A DNA stretch of 64,000 bases from Actinocrinis sp035605935 (lineage in GTDB: Bacteria > Actinomycetota > Actinomycetes > Streptomycetales > Catenulisporaceae), in the NCBI RefSeq assembly GCF_035605935.1, contig NZ_DATNGK010000128.1, forward strand, positions 1 through 64,000, in the 5' to 3' direction. Numbering within the stretch: the stretch's first letter is position 1; the number at the start of each line of letters is the position of its first letter. The notes under the pieces are model-generated. The model saw only the letters and a program-made list of their open reading frames with translations. It searched no databases and was not told where the DNA came from. Shown here one piece after another: positions 16,719 through 27,394 of this stretch. Both the position numbers and the translations under genes were made by a program.

Positions 16719-16761
16719 ATCAGGCCTCTGTGTCCGGTTCAACTGGACACAGAGGCCTGAT
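16719..16761. terminator. Strong hairpin between beta-glucosidase and LytR_C genes
   Basis: Perfect 17-bp arms (ATCAGGCCTCTGTGTCC and its complement, 16719-16735 and 16745-16761) with the loop GGTTCAACT. The genes converge on it, so it can serve both strands. No U-tract follows, as usual in actinomycetes. The core GTCC-GGTTCAAC-TGGAC recurs at 28.4 kb. Confidence 0.85.
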
Positions 16762-16799
16762 CGGTTTGGCAGCGATTCCGGGTGGCTGCGACCTGGGGA

Positions 16800-19637
16800 T
16801 CAGCCTGCCGGGTAGGTGTCGCCGGTCGTCCAGTCGGTACCGATGACGACGGTGACTTCCGTGTACGTGTTCGACTGAGTGAGGTTGGCGGTCGGGATGG
16901 CGAGCGCCTTGGCGACCGCCGCGGCCGAGTCGGCTCGGGTCGACGGGTAATAAACCTTCGTGACCGCGGTCTTCGTCATGTTCCCGCCCACTGTGGCGAG
17001 CGCGAAGCCGTCCTTCACCATCGCGTTCTTGATCATCAGGGCGCGCTGACTGACGCCGCTGGCGTTGAACACGGCTGCGTGCACCCGCGCGATGTCGACG
17101 GACGCCGCCCCGGTCGCGGCAGGGCCGGACGCAGCGGAGGAAGGTGAAGACGATGCGTTGGCCGCGGCACCGCTCGTCGCGTTCGCGGAGGCCATGGGAC
17201 CGGCGCTCGGTGTGGTCTGGTTCGTCTTGTTCTGCGACGCGGAGGTCGGATCCGCGACTGCGCCGTTGGCGGGATTGCCGGACGGACGCGTGACGAAATA
17301 GGCGATCAGCGCGAGGACGACGACGCCTACCGTGCCGCCGATGATGGCGAGTTTGCGGTTGCCACCGCCGGCGCCGTTGTTTCCGCCGTGGTCGCCTCTG
17401 CCGCCGCTACCTGAGCGACGACCGTGGGCGGAGGAACGACTGCGTGAGCTTTCCTCTTCTTCGTCGAGGTCGACGTCGCGGTTCACCCGGCCCTCGGCGC
17501 GGGCGGCGCGACCGGCCTCAAGGCGAGACTGGCGCGGTACTGACCCGGCGGACGGCGCGTCACTGTCGGAAAAAGGCGGGGACGGGGGCAGGCCGGTAGA
17601 CGGGGACCGTAGGCCAGCCCTCGAGTCGGGTCCTGAAGCTGGCGGCCGCTGTGCGCCAGGGCCTGATCCGCGCGAGCCGGGGGAACTCGGCGGCGAGAAG
17701 GGGTCAGCCGACGGCGCGAAGGGAGCCGTCGGGAAGGCACCGGACGAGAACGGAGCGGACGGCACGTCGGCGCGCGAATCGCCGGGACGAGTGCTTCCGG
17801 CAGGGTACTGACCCGGTCGTGGTCCGTCGGGCCGTGGCTGACCCGGTCGTGGTCCGTCGGGGCGCGGAGCTTCGGAACGATTCGATTCGGGGCGAGGCGC
17901 TTCAGGGCGCGAGGTTTCGGGGCGCGGCGGCGCATCGAACGCCGGACGGCCGTACTGCGCGGTGCGGTGCTGTCCGGAGTCGAACTGAGCCGAGTCGAAC
18001 TGACCTGAGTCGAAGCGGTCGCTGCCGCGAGTCGGGAATTGACCAGAGTCGCCTTGGTCGCGGTCACCAGTCGGGAACTGACCTGAGTCGAAGCGGTCAC
18101 CGCCGCGAGTCGGGAATTGACCAGAGTCGCGCGATTCGCCGGTGTGTTGCCCAGTAGCGTGCTGGCCGGTATCGAACTGACTCCGGTCGAACTGGCTCCG
18201 GTCGAACTGGCTCCGGTCGAACTGGCTTAACGGCTGCTGTCCCGTTCCGAACGGCGTTGAGTCACGGTCACGCTGACTCGCATCGAACTGGCCCGTCCTC
18301 TGCTGTCCCGTCGAGTGCTGTCCTGTCGAGTGCTGGCCGGTGGTGTGTTGTCCGCTGTCGAACTCGCTCGAGGCGAACTGGCCGGTCCTGAACTGTCCGC
18401 TGTCGCCTAGACCCCGTCGGGTCGGATCGGAAATGCGCGGCAAGTCGGCGCCGGTAGGCAGATCGCCATAGTCAGGCGGCGCCGCGCGCGGCGCTTCGTT
18501 GCTGTCGGGAGCTCCGCCGTGCCGCCCTCGGGTCGGCTGCGACGATCCGTCTAATCGCGGCTGAGCCTGCGGCGGCGGATTCGACGGCTGGAACGCGGAC
18601 GTCGGCGCGGCGGAACCGATGCTTGGCGGCTGCGGTTGCGACTGCGAGGGCCCGGGAGGCAATGCGGCATGCGGACGCGCTTGCCGCGGCAGATAACCGT
18701 GCCCTGGGGCGGACTGCGGCTGCGCCGGGCGAGGAGGCGTGAGCTGCGGCGAAGGCGCTTGGGGGCGTGGCGGCGCCGGATGAGCCGCCGGACTTGGTGC
18801 GGGATTCGGCGGCTGTACCTGTGACTGCGGCTGGTAAGCAGTGGGCGGCAGGGCGGGCCGCACGCGGCCCTGCTGTGACCGCGACGGCTCCGGAGTCTCG
18901 TCAGGCTGGTAGGCCGGCCGGAAGTCGTCCTCGCGCCGCACCCCGACGCCGCTCGGCAGCCCGGTGGACCCGCCTGCGTCCGGTCCGGTGCCGCCGAGCC
19001 AGCTGTCAGAACCTTGCTGCGTTGAGGCGATTTGGTGCTGCGCCGGGTCCACCCGCCGCTGCACTGCGTCCAATGGCTGCCGTGCTGGATCCAACGGCTG
19101 CCGTACTGGGTTGGCCCGGTGCTGCGCCGGGTCGGATTGCCATCCGGTGCCCGGCTGCTGTTGCGCCGCGTCCATCCGCTGTTGCGCTGCGTTGAACTGT
19201 TGATGCGCCGTGTCCAACTGCTGACGCCCAGTGCCCGGCCGTTGCTGCGCCGCGTCTGTCCGATGCGGCGCTGCCTCCGGTGGCTGCTGTGCTGGGCCGG
19301 GCCGCGGTTCGTCAGGGCTCTGTCGGGAGGGGCCGCGCCAGGCGGGCGCGCTCTGCGCGTCAGGGCTCTGCCTGGCGTGGTCCGCCCTGCGGTTAGCGCT
19401 CGCCTGCCCACCGATGCTCGGCCGCAGCCACGAGTCCGCTGGTGAGGCCGCCGCGTCCGCGCCCACATCGGAGCCGGCGACGGGCTCGGTCCCAGCCTCC
19501 TGCTGCCACGGCTGCTGCCGGTCCCACGGACGTTGCAGCTGCTGCTGACGCTGCCACTCCCGGTAGGCCTCGGACAAGCCGTCGCCGCTTTCGGCGCCGT
19601 GCTCGCCGCCCTGATACCAGCCGCGCTCGTCGCTCAT
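16800..19637 (-). CDS. Large disordered membrane protein with LytR_C domain
   Basis: 945 residues. About 1-750 is low-complexity Gln/Pro/Ser/Asp-rich and predicted cytoplasmic, with a block of short repeats (FDSGQ, FDRSQ, TGQH) at about 406-563. A single membrane helix follows at about 760-783 (LAIIGGTVGVVVLALIAYFV), then a Ser/Ala spacer and an extracellular LytR_C domain (about 846-945: VDIARVHAAVFNASGVSQRA, ending VTVVIGTDWTTGDTYPAG). Small LytR_C proteins in actinobacteria are associated with cell-envelope and wall-polymer assembly. The unusually long intracellular part is odd and could be a scaffold. No enzyme domain is seen. Confidence 0.75.
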   Translation of the reverse strand: MSDERGWYQGGEHGAESGDGLSEAYREWQRQQQLQRPWDRQQPWQQEAGTEPVAGSDVGADAAASPADSWLRPSIGGQASANRRADHARQSPDAQSAPAWRGPSRQSPDEPRPGPAQQPPEAAPHRTDAAQQRPGTGRQQLDTAHQQFNAAQQRMDAAQQQPGTGWQSDPAQHRANPVRQPLDPARQPLDAVQRRVDPAQHQIASTQQGSDSWLGGTGPDAGGSTGLPSGVGVRREDDFRPAYQPDETPEPSRSQQGRVRPALPPTAYQPQSQVQPPNPAPSPAAHPAPPRPQAPSPQLTPPRPAQPQSAPGHGYLPRQARPHAALPPGPSQSQPQPPSIGSAAPTSAFQPSNPPPQAQPRLDGSSQPTRGRHGGAPDSNEAPRAAPPDYGDLPTGADLPRISDPTRRGLGDSGQFRTGQFASSEFDSGQHTTGQHSTGQHSTGQQRTGQFDASQRDRDSTPFGTGQQPLSQFDRSQFDRSQFDRSQFDTGQHATGQHTGESRDSGQFPTRGGDRFDSGQFPTGDRDQGDSGQFPTRGSDRFDSGQFDSAQFDSGQHRTAQYGRPAFDAPPRPETSRPEAPRPESNRSEAPRPDGPRPGQPRPDGPRPGQYPAGSTRPGDSRADVPSAPFSSGAFPTAPFAPSADPFSPPSSPGSRGSGPGAQRPPASGPDSRAGLRSPSTGLPPSPPFSDSDAPSAGSVPRQSRLEAGRAARAEGRVNRDVDLDEEEESSRSRSSAHGRRSGSGGRGDHGGNNGAGGGNRKLAIIGGTVGVVVLALIAYFVTRPSGNPANGAVADPTSASQNKTNQTTPSAGPMASANATSGAAANASSSPSSAASGPAATGAASVDIARVHAAVFNASGVSQRALMIKNAMVKDGFALATVGGNMTKTAVTKVYYPSTRADSAAAVAKALAIPTANLTQSNTYTEVTVVIGTDWTTGDTYPAG
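17950..18420. repeat. Coding low-complexity repeats (DSGQF/DRSQF type)
   Basis: Short degenerate units related to CTGACCTGAGTCGAA and TCGAACTGGCTCCGG recur in tandem inside the LytR_C gene, encoding (F-D-S/R-G/S-Q) and (T-G-Q-H) units. Three successive identical 15-base units (encoding SQFDR) lie near 18180-18225. They are codon-phased, so this is protein repeat expansion and not a CRISPR array. Confidence 0.8.
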
Positions 19638-19715
19638 CGGCCCGGATCCCTTCCGCGCCAGCCGACGGCCTCGGCCGGACCGCGTCCGGGCCGACCTCGA
19701 AGACCGACTAACCGA

Positions 19716-21956
19716 CTAACCGTTGTCTGCGTGTGCGAGTTGACTGTAGCGGCTGTCCGGTTGTCCAGTCACTGGTCCGTCGCTCAGTCCGATGCGGCGA
19801 TGCACCGCGCGCAGCCAGCGCGGGGCGTACCAGATGCGCTCTCCGGCGAGCGCGGTGACCGATGGCACGAGCACCCCGCGTATCAGGGTCGCGTCAAGCA
19901 GAACGGCCAGTCCGGCGCCGAGCCCGAGCATCTGCAAGAAGCTGACTGTGCTGGTGGCGAAAGCGAAGAAGGTGACCGAGAGCAGCCCAGCGGCCGTGGA
20001 CACGATCCTGCCGGTGCGAGCCAACCCGTGCACGACCGCGGTGTTCGTATCGGCACCCTGATCGTGCATCTCCTTGATGCGGCTAGTAAGGAAGACCTCG
20101 TAGTCCATCGACAAGCCGAAGGCGAGGCAAAGTGCGAGCACTGTCATCGACGTGTCCATCGGCCGAGGCGTCGCGTCCAGCAGCGAGGTGAGATGACCGT
20201 CCTGGAAGACCCAGGTCATCACGCCGAGCGCCGCCGAAAGACTCAGACCGTTGATGATCAGGGCCCGGATGGGTTGGATCACACTGCCGGTGAACAGGAA
20301 CAACAGCGCGAAGGTCGCGATGACGACGATCAACAGCGCCCAGGGCAGGTGCGCGCCTATCGAGTGCTTCGCGTCGACCAACGCCGCGGTGCGCCCGCCG
20401 ACCAGCGTGTCGACATGCTCCGGCCCCGGCAGCGCTCTGATATCGCCGACGAGTTGCTGCGCGGCGGCGGAGGTCGGGTCGGGAGCTATCACGATCGAGT
20501 AGCGCTGCGCGGCCGCATTGCCGAGCAAGGCGGCTCCGGGATCGCCCTGTGCGGCGCGTCCGGCGGCGAAGGTACCGGCGCTGCTGTCGACCCGGACGAC
20601 CCCGGGCAACATCGAGAGCTGACGTGCGTAGTCGGCGTTCGCCGCGGCGGACGAGACCGGGCCGGCTGTGATCACATTGACGGTCGTCGACGTGTCGCCT
20701 GCGAAGTCCGCGCTGATGACCTCCGCGACCTGGCGGCTGGATATGCCCGGCCGCAGCACGGTTTGGTCCGGCGTGCCGAAGGTCACACCGAGCAGCGGCG
20801 ACGCGGCGACCAAAAGCACGGCTAGCACGGGCACGGCGGCGAGCACCGGTCGACGCGTGACACCCCGGGCTATCCGGCCCCACAGCGGCGAGGCGTCTCC
20901 GCGTCCTGATGCGGCCCAGCGCAGCCGGCCGGCGTTGACCCGGTGCCCGAGGACTGAGAGCAATGCCGGGATCACGATGACCGTGCTGATCGCGGCGATC
21001 AACGCGACGCCGATGCCGGCGAATGCGAAAGACTTGAGGAAGTACTGCGGGAAGATCAGCAGCGCGGTGAGTGCCACGGCGACAGTGGTCGCCGAGAACA
21101 GAACCGTCCGACCCGCGGTGGCCGTGGTTCGCACGACCGCGTCGCGTACGTCCTGGCCGGTGGCCAACTGCTCGCGGAACCGGCTCACCATCAGCAGCGC
21201 GTAGTCGATGCCGAGCCCAAGCCCGAGTTGCGTGGTGAGGCTGACGGAGTAGATGGAGACGTTGGTTATCGACCCGAGGATGAACAGCTCGGCGAACGTC
21301 GCCAGGATGGCTATGCCGCCGATGGCGAGGGGTAGCAGCGCGGAGACCACGCTGCCGAAGGCGAACATAAGCAGGATCATGATCAGCGGCACGGCGATTC
21401 CCTCGGCCAGCGCGAGGCTCTTGCCCACCTGAGCATTGACCTGGACGTTGACCGCCGCGTCGCCGCCGGCGAGCACCGAGATCGCCGGGCTGCCGACGCC
21501 CGCGCCGGGCGCCGCGTATGTGGCTATCAGGCTCTTGGAGCTGTCAGTGACCTGCTGCGCGTCACCCTTCACATGCAGCAGCACCATCGCCTGCGTGCCG
21601 TCCTTCGAGCGCAGCGACGGCGCCGGAGTCGTCCAATAGGAGGTGACTCGATCGATCGTCGCGGAGCGTGCTTTGAGCGAGTCGGTCAGCCGCAGCCCGG
21701 CCGTCTGCACGTCCGAGGAGTCGACCGTGCCGTGTTGCGCGTGCACCAGCAGGATCAGGTTGTCCTGGCCGCCGAACTGCGCGTCGATCTGGTTGGCCGC
21801 CCTGGTCGACTGCGAGTTCGCGTCGTCGAAGCCGCCGCCTTGCAGCTTTCCGAAAGCTCCGACTCCGATGACCGCCGCCACTGCTAACAGAATGCCGGTC
21901 ACCAGCAGCACGAGTCGCGCCCGCCGGTACATCAAATCGCCGAGTCTGTGAAGCAT
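19716..21956 (-). CDS. MMPL/RND-family transporter
   Basis: About 746-residue MMPL-type export permease: two homologous halves, each with one helix, a large extracytoplasmic loop and five further helices. Conserved Asp-Tyr pairs sit in GLGIDYALLMVSRFRE and in AFGLSMDYEVFLTSRIKE, the proton-relay positions of this family. Members export lipids, siderophores or drugs; the substrate here is unknown. Start ATG 21956 is preferred because GGAGGG lies 8 bases upstream; a further ATG 15 bases earlier overlaps that site. The divergent TetR gene is the likely regulator. Confidence 0.92.
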   Translation of the reverse strand: MLHRLGDLMYRRARLVLLVTGILLAVAAVIGVGAFGKLQGGGFDDANSQSTRAANQIDAQFGGQDNLILLVHAQHGTVDSSDVQTAGLRLTDSLKARSATIDRVTSYWTTPAPSLRSKDGTQAMVLLHVKGDAQQVTDSSKSLIATYAAPGAGVGSPAISVLAGGDAAVNVQVNAQVGKSLALAEGIAVPLIMILLMFAFGSVVSALLPLAIGGIAILATFAELFILGSITNVSIYSVSLTTQLGLGLGIDYALLMVSRFREQLATGQDVRDAVVRTTATAGRTVLFSATTVAVALTALLIFPQYFLKSFAFAGIGVALIAAISTVIVIPALLSVLGHRVNAGRLRWAASGRGDASPLWGRIARGVTRRPVLAAVPVLAVLLVAASPLLGVTFGTPDQTVLRPGISSRQVAEVISADFAGDTSTTVNVITAGPVSSAAANADYARQLSMLPGVVRVDSSAGTFAAGRAAQGDPGAALLGNAAAQRYSIVIAPDPTSAAAQQLVGDIRALPGPEHVDTLVGGRTAALVDAKHSIGAHLPWALLIVVIATFALLFLFTGSVIQPIRALIINGLSLSAALGVMTWVFQDGHLTSLLDATPRPMDTSMTVLALCLAFGLSMDYEVFLTSRIKEMHDQGADTNTAVVHGLARTGRIVSTAAGLLSVTFFAFATSTVSFLQMLGLGAGLAVLLDATLIRGVLVPSVTALAGERIWYAPRWLRAVHRRIGLSDGPVTGQPDSRYSQLAHADNG

Positions 21957-22132
21957 CCGTCCGCCCTCCATCGGTGGATCGCCGTCCCCTGTGCCGCTTC
22001 CGGCCGGCGGCTGCGCCGTCGGCCAACTCTGTGGTGTTGCCGCCCGTTGTTCACGCCCGCGAGCGCGCCGTACCAGTACCGCTTCGGATGTGTACGGTGT
22101 TTACTTCGCGGGTAAGTCCACGGTATCGAGCA

Positions 22133-22151
22133 ATGTGAACGGCGTCAACAT
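22133..22151. promoter_or_regulatory. Possible TetR operator in the mmpL/tetR divergent region
   Basis: An imperfect 19-base palindrome (ATGTGAAC, GGC, GTCAACAT; 6 of 8 arm positions match) just upstream of the TetR start at 22180 and about 180 bases from the MMPL start. A second candidate, TTAC and GTAA arms over TTCGCGG, lies at about 22111-22125. Position suits autoregulation; sequence evidence is weak. Confidence 0.35.
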
Positions 22152-22179
22152 CTGCGAGCCGGAAAGGTGGCGGGTGATA

Positions 22180-23076
22180 ATGACGGGCATGAACGCGCAC
22201 GCCGGGGCCGCCAAGACCGGTCCAAACGCCGAGCCCGCGAGCGAGGCGGGTCGCGGCGAGGCTAGGCGTGACGCGTCCGGTCGCGGCAAGGTGGCACGTC
22301 CTGAGATCGGTCACGGCGAGTCAGGTCGAGGCGAATCAGGTGGCGAGGCTGGTCGGGACGAGTCCGGTCGTGGCCGCTACCACCACGGCGACCTGGCCAA
22401 TGCGCTGACCCGGGCGGCCGTCGCGCTGGCCCGCGAGGGCGGTCCGGATGCTGTGGTGTTGCGCGAGGCGGCGCGGCGGGTCGGCGTGTCTCCGGCAGCG
22501 GCGTATCGGCACTTCGCAGGCCACGATGAACTGCGGTATGCGGTCAAGCAGCGCGCTCAGCAGGAACTGGCGGACGCGATGGACGCGGCTATGCGAGACG
22601 TGGAGCCCATGGCCGATCCCGCTCCTGAGGCACTGAGTCGACTAGGCGCGATCGGCGCCGCTTACGTGCACTTCGCGCTCGACGAGCCGGGTCTGTTCCG
22701 CACCGCGTTCTGCCGCACTCCCCCGACCTCGCCGGAATCGGACGATTCGGCCCCGGCATCGGGCAATTGGCACGGGCCTATGGCGGAGGAGGAAGGCGGG
22801 GAGAAGGAGCCGAGAGCGGACGAAGCGTCGGCTGAGGTCAATGACATGCTGCGTTACCGACCGTTTCAAATGCTGAGCGAAGGCCTCGATCGGCTCGTCA
22901 CGCTGGGCATTCTGCGGCCCGAGCGCCGGCCCAACGCCGAGATTCCCGCGTGGTCGATGGTGCATGGCCTGGCCACGCTGCTGCTTGACGGTCCACTCCA
23001 GGTGGACGACGAGGCGGCTAGGGACGCCCTTTTGGAACTGGCGCTCAGAACGATCGTCGACGGGCTGCTGAGCTGA
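22180..23076 (+). CDS. TetR-family regulator with long repeat-rich N-terminus
   Basis: 298 residues from ATG 22180, chosen for AAGGTGG about 12 bases upstream; an ATG at 22189 is also possible. Residues 1-65 are Gly/Arg/Glu-rich short repeats (GRGE, SGRGESG, GRDESGRG) and look disordered. The helix-turn-helix follows: GDLANALTRAAVALAREGG, then LREAARRVGVSPAAAYRHFAGHDEL. The C-terminal part carries a TetR_C_33-like ligand domain interrupted by an acidic insert (AEEEGGEKEPRADEAS). It is divergent from the MMPL transporter and most likely represses it. Confidence 0.85.
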   Translation: MTGMNAHAGAAKTGPNAEPASEAGRGEARRDASGRGKVARPEIGHGESGRGESGGEAGRDESGRGRYHHGDLANALTRAAVALAREGGPDAVVLREAARRVGVSPAAAYRHFAGHDELRYAVKQRAQQELADAMDAAMRDVEPMADPAPEALSRLGAIGAAYVHFALDEPGLFRTAFCRTPPTSPESDDSAPASGNWHGPMAEEEGGEKEPRADEASAEVNDMLRYRPFQMLSEGLDRLVTLGILRPERRPNAEIPAWSMVHGLATLLLDGPLQVDDEAARDALLELALRTIVDGLLS

Positions 23077-23192
23077 CGGTTCGCCAGGTTCGCCGGTCTC
23101 GCCCGATAAGTGCGCCTGTTGAGTACCTTACGAGTCACCCAAGCTTGCAAGGTTTCACCGGACCGTTACGCCGAACAGGCGATAATCCCGGG

Positions 23193-24809
<1,617 letters not shown>

Positions 24810-24950
24810 CGCTCCGTGATCCACACCGCCGACAGCCGATAGGGTGACGGCCATTGATCGGCCGCCAGGGGCTACCCGCTCGGTCTACCCAACCGGATCA
24901 ACCGATCAACTCACTGATGAGACCGGACGACGGCAGGGTGACATTCGGCG

Positions 24951-25877
24951 ATGAGTAGCGCTGGCGGCAGCAAGGCGATCGTGGCCGCGCTGGGCTCGAA
25001 CCTGGCGATCGCGGTGTCGAAACTCGTCGCTTTCGGGTTCAGCGGCTCCTCCTCGATGCTCGCCGAGGGGATCCACTCGATCGCCGACTCGGGCAACCAG
25101 GTGCTGCTGCTGGTCGGCGGCAAGCGGGCGAGTCGTGAGGCGACCGACCAGCATCCGTTCGGCTACGGCCGGGAGCGGTACGTGTACGGCTTCCTGGTCT
25201 CAATCGTGCTGTTCAGCCTCGGCGGCTTGTTCGCGGTGTATGAGGGTGTGGAGAAGATCAGCCATCCGCATCCACTGGAGAACTGGGCCTGGCCGGTGGG
25301 CGTGCTGCTGTTCGCCATGATCGCGGAAGGGTTCTCGTTCCGCACCGCGATCGCCGAGTCGAATCACGAGCGCGGCGAGCAGAGCTGGCCGCAGTTCGTG
25401 CGGCATGCGAAGGCGCCGGAGCTGCCGGTGGTGCTGCTTGAGGACTTCGGCGCGCTGATCGGTCTGGTACTGGCGTTCTTCGGTGTGCTGCTGACTCTGG
25501 CGACGCACAGCGGCGTCTGGGACGGGATCGCCACGCTCGCGATCGGCTTGCTGCTCGGCACGGCCGCGGCGGTGCTCGGCATCGAGACCAAGAGCCTGCT
25601 GCTCGGCGAGGGCGCGAGCGCGCAGGACTTGCAGCGGATCCGCGCGGCGCTGGTCGACGGCGCGGTGGTCAACTCGGTAATCCACATGCGCACGATGCAC
25701 CTGGGCCCGGACGAGCTGCTGGTCGCGGCGAAGATCGCGGTCGACCACGACGACACCGCGCTGGAGGTGGCGCGGGCGATCGACGCGGCAGAGCGCCGGG
25801 TGCGCGAGGCGGTCCCGATCGCCCGGGTGATCTATTTGGAGCCGGACATCCGGCGGACGCCCAAAGAAGTCAGCTGA
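24951..25877 (+). CDS. Cation diffusion facilitator (CDF) metal transporter
   Basis: 308-residue metal/proton antiporter with six membrane helices. The CDF signature is SSSMLAEGIHSIADSGNQ (Asp in helix 2) and the second metal-site Asp is in LLEDFGALIGL of helix 5. A cytoplasmic C-terminal domain (about 215-300) contains VIHMRTMHLGPDELLVAAKI. It has an unusually short His-poor loop, so specificity among Zn, Fe or Mn is not clear. Its 3' end overlaps the convergent FUSC gene by 8 bases. Confidence 0.92.
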   Translation: MSSAGGSKAIVAALGSNLAIAVSKLVAFGFSGSSSMLAEGIHSIADSGNQVLLLVGGKRASREATDQHPFGYGRERYVYGFLVSIVLFSLGGLFAVYEGVEKISHPHPLENWAWPVGVLLFAMIAEGFSFRTAIAESNHERGEQSWPQFVRHAKAPELPVVLLEDFGALIGLVLAFFGVLLTLATHSGVWDGIATLAIGLLLGTAAAVLGIETKSLLLGEGASAQDLQRIRAALVDGAVVNSVIHMRTMHLGPDELLVAAKIAVDHDDTALEVARAIDAAERRVREAVPIARVIYLEPDIRRTPKEVS

Positions 25878-27327
25878 CTGATACTGGCGTCGGTTCGGGC
25901 CGAGGTGACGGCGGGCGGTAGGTCGCGAGCACATCTCGGGCCGTCCCGAGGTTGCGCCGGATCTCCTCCACCAGGTTTTTCGCCGAGCGTTCCGGTCGGG
26001 CGTCAGGTGGTGTGTCAGTGCTGCGGACGAGGAGCCGTACCGGCTCGGCGCAATGCTGTACCGCATCGATTGCGTCAGCGAGCTGGCTGAATCGTCCGCG
26101 TTGCATAAGACGGATATGGCGCGCAGCAACGCGGTACGCCCGCGGCGGCGTAGCAACCTGTTGGACTTGGTTCAGATTCCACTCGAAGCGGGCGCCTAGC
26201 GCGTGAAGGGCTGAATGGTCTGCTGGGTCATTCCGCAGTGCGGTAAGAAGCTCCCCGAGCGTGACCAACGCGTCGCCGACGCGTCGCCGCACGACGTCTG
26301 TCGTCCGCACCGGCAGCACGAACCAGGAGACCGCGATCGCGATCGCCGTCCCGACCAAGATCTCCTCCAACCTGGTGGCCAGCAGACTGAGATGGACCTC
26401 GCCGAAGTACCCCTGCAGCAGCGCGAGCACTGAGGTGACGCAGCCGGCCCAGTAGGCGTAGCTGAACGAGCGCAGCCAGTTCGCGACTGCAAGTACCACG
26501 AAGATCAGCGCGATCGAGCGGTTGTCGTGCGGGCCGAAGAGGTGGGCGAGCAGCGTAGCCACGATCGTGCCGCCAGCCGCGCCGGCGAGGCGCAGCAGGC
26601 TCTTGTAGACGACGTCGCCGCGGCCGCGGTTTGCGCTACATACGACAAACGCGGTGATGACAGTCCAGGCCCAGCGTGGCGTGAATCCCCAGCGTCCGAT
26701 GATGAAGGCCGCACCGAGTACCAGGCCCATCTGCACGGCCATGCGCGTGCTGGCGGGGACGGCCGTCTTAGTACGCTGTGATTCGCCATGGTGGGTGGCG
26801 GCGGGCTGCTCGCGCAGAAAGCCGATTCGCTGCGCGGCGAGTTGCATGACGGAGACGCTCAGGAAGGCGATCAGGGCGATGACCGCTGACCAGCCGGTCG
26901 CGCCGTGTCCCGGAGGCATGGGGATCGGCGTGACCAAAATCGCAACGAAGGGCAGCGCGAGGAGCGTGCCCGCTTTTGTGGCCCGCTGCCCGAACCTGCG
27001 CAACCAGATCGACAGGCTGACAGCGAGCGCGAAGAGCGCGTCACCGAAGTTCGGGTGATGCAGCATCAGGTTGCCGATCTCGCTCGCGGCGACCGCGATC
27101 AGCGGCAGCACGACCAGGCCGATCAGCCGTCCGCGCAGGTCGGCGCCGCGCTGTGTGCGGGCCAGGGTCAGTGCGAGGACGACTGCGATCAGCGGCGCGT
27201 CCACGTTCAGGTGCGCGGCGTTTTCCAGCAGCAGGCCGGAACCGAAGCTCAGCAGGACGGCGGCGGTCGCGACGATCGCGGCCCGCAACTCGGGATCGTG
27301 AGCGATCGCGTACGATTTCCTACTCAA
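25870..27327 (-). CDS. FUSC-family (aromatic acid/fusaric acid resistance-like) transporter
   Basis: About 485 residues: two sets of five to six membrane helices, the second matching the FUSC_2 pattern (RWGFTPRWAWTVITAFVVC, then GRGDVVYKSLLRLAGAAGGTIVATLLAHL), followed by a cytoplasmic helical tail. The family exports aromatic acids or related toxic compounds. The frame stays open far upstream, but that part is antisense to the MarR gene; TTG 27327 with GAGGGGG 8 bases upstream is the sensible start. The divergent MarR gene suggests ligand-responsive control. Confidence 0.8.
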   Translation of the reverse strand: MSRKSYAIAHDPELRAAIVATAAVLLSFGSGLLLENAAHLNVDAPLIAVVLALTLARTQRGADLRGRLIGLVVLPLIAVAASEIGNLMLHHPNFGDALFALAVSLSIWLRRFGQRATKAGTLLALPFVAILVTPIPMPPGHGATGWSAVIALIAFLSVSVMQLAAQRIGFLREQPAATHHGESQRTKTAVPASTRMAVQMGLVLGAAFIIGRWGFTPRWAWTVITAFVVCSANRGRGDVVYKSLLRLAGAAGGTIVATLLAHLFGPHDNRSIALIFVVLAVANWLRSFSYAYWAGCVTSVLALLQGYFGEVHLSLLATRLEEILVGTAIAIAVSWFVLPVRTTDVVRRRVGDALVTLGELLTALRNDPADHSALHALGARFEWNLNQVQQVATPPRAYRVAARHIRLMQRGRFSQLADAIDAVQHCAEPVRLLVRSTDTPPDARPERSAKNLVEEIRRNLGTARDVLATYRPPSPRPEPTPVSVS

Positions 27328-27394
27328 GGTGCGCCCCCTCGCGAGCAAGTATCGCCAGCCAGCTGCATGAGATAGTACGTGATAGCTTAGTAAT
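27328..27394. promoter_or_regulatory. FUSC-MarR divergent promoter region
   Basis: A 67-base intergenic region, AT-rich for this genome on the MarR side, with direct repeats of GATAG exactly 10 bases apart (27371 and 27381). No Shine-Dalgarno sequence precedes the MarR ATG at 27395, so its mRNA may have a very short leader. A MarR binding site here would control both genes. Confidence 0.45.

Noticed and set aside
17950..18420. Short direct repeats resembling a CRISPR array
   Set aside because: Units are codon-phased within a coding region, spacers are not unique, and no cas genes are near.
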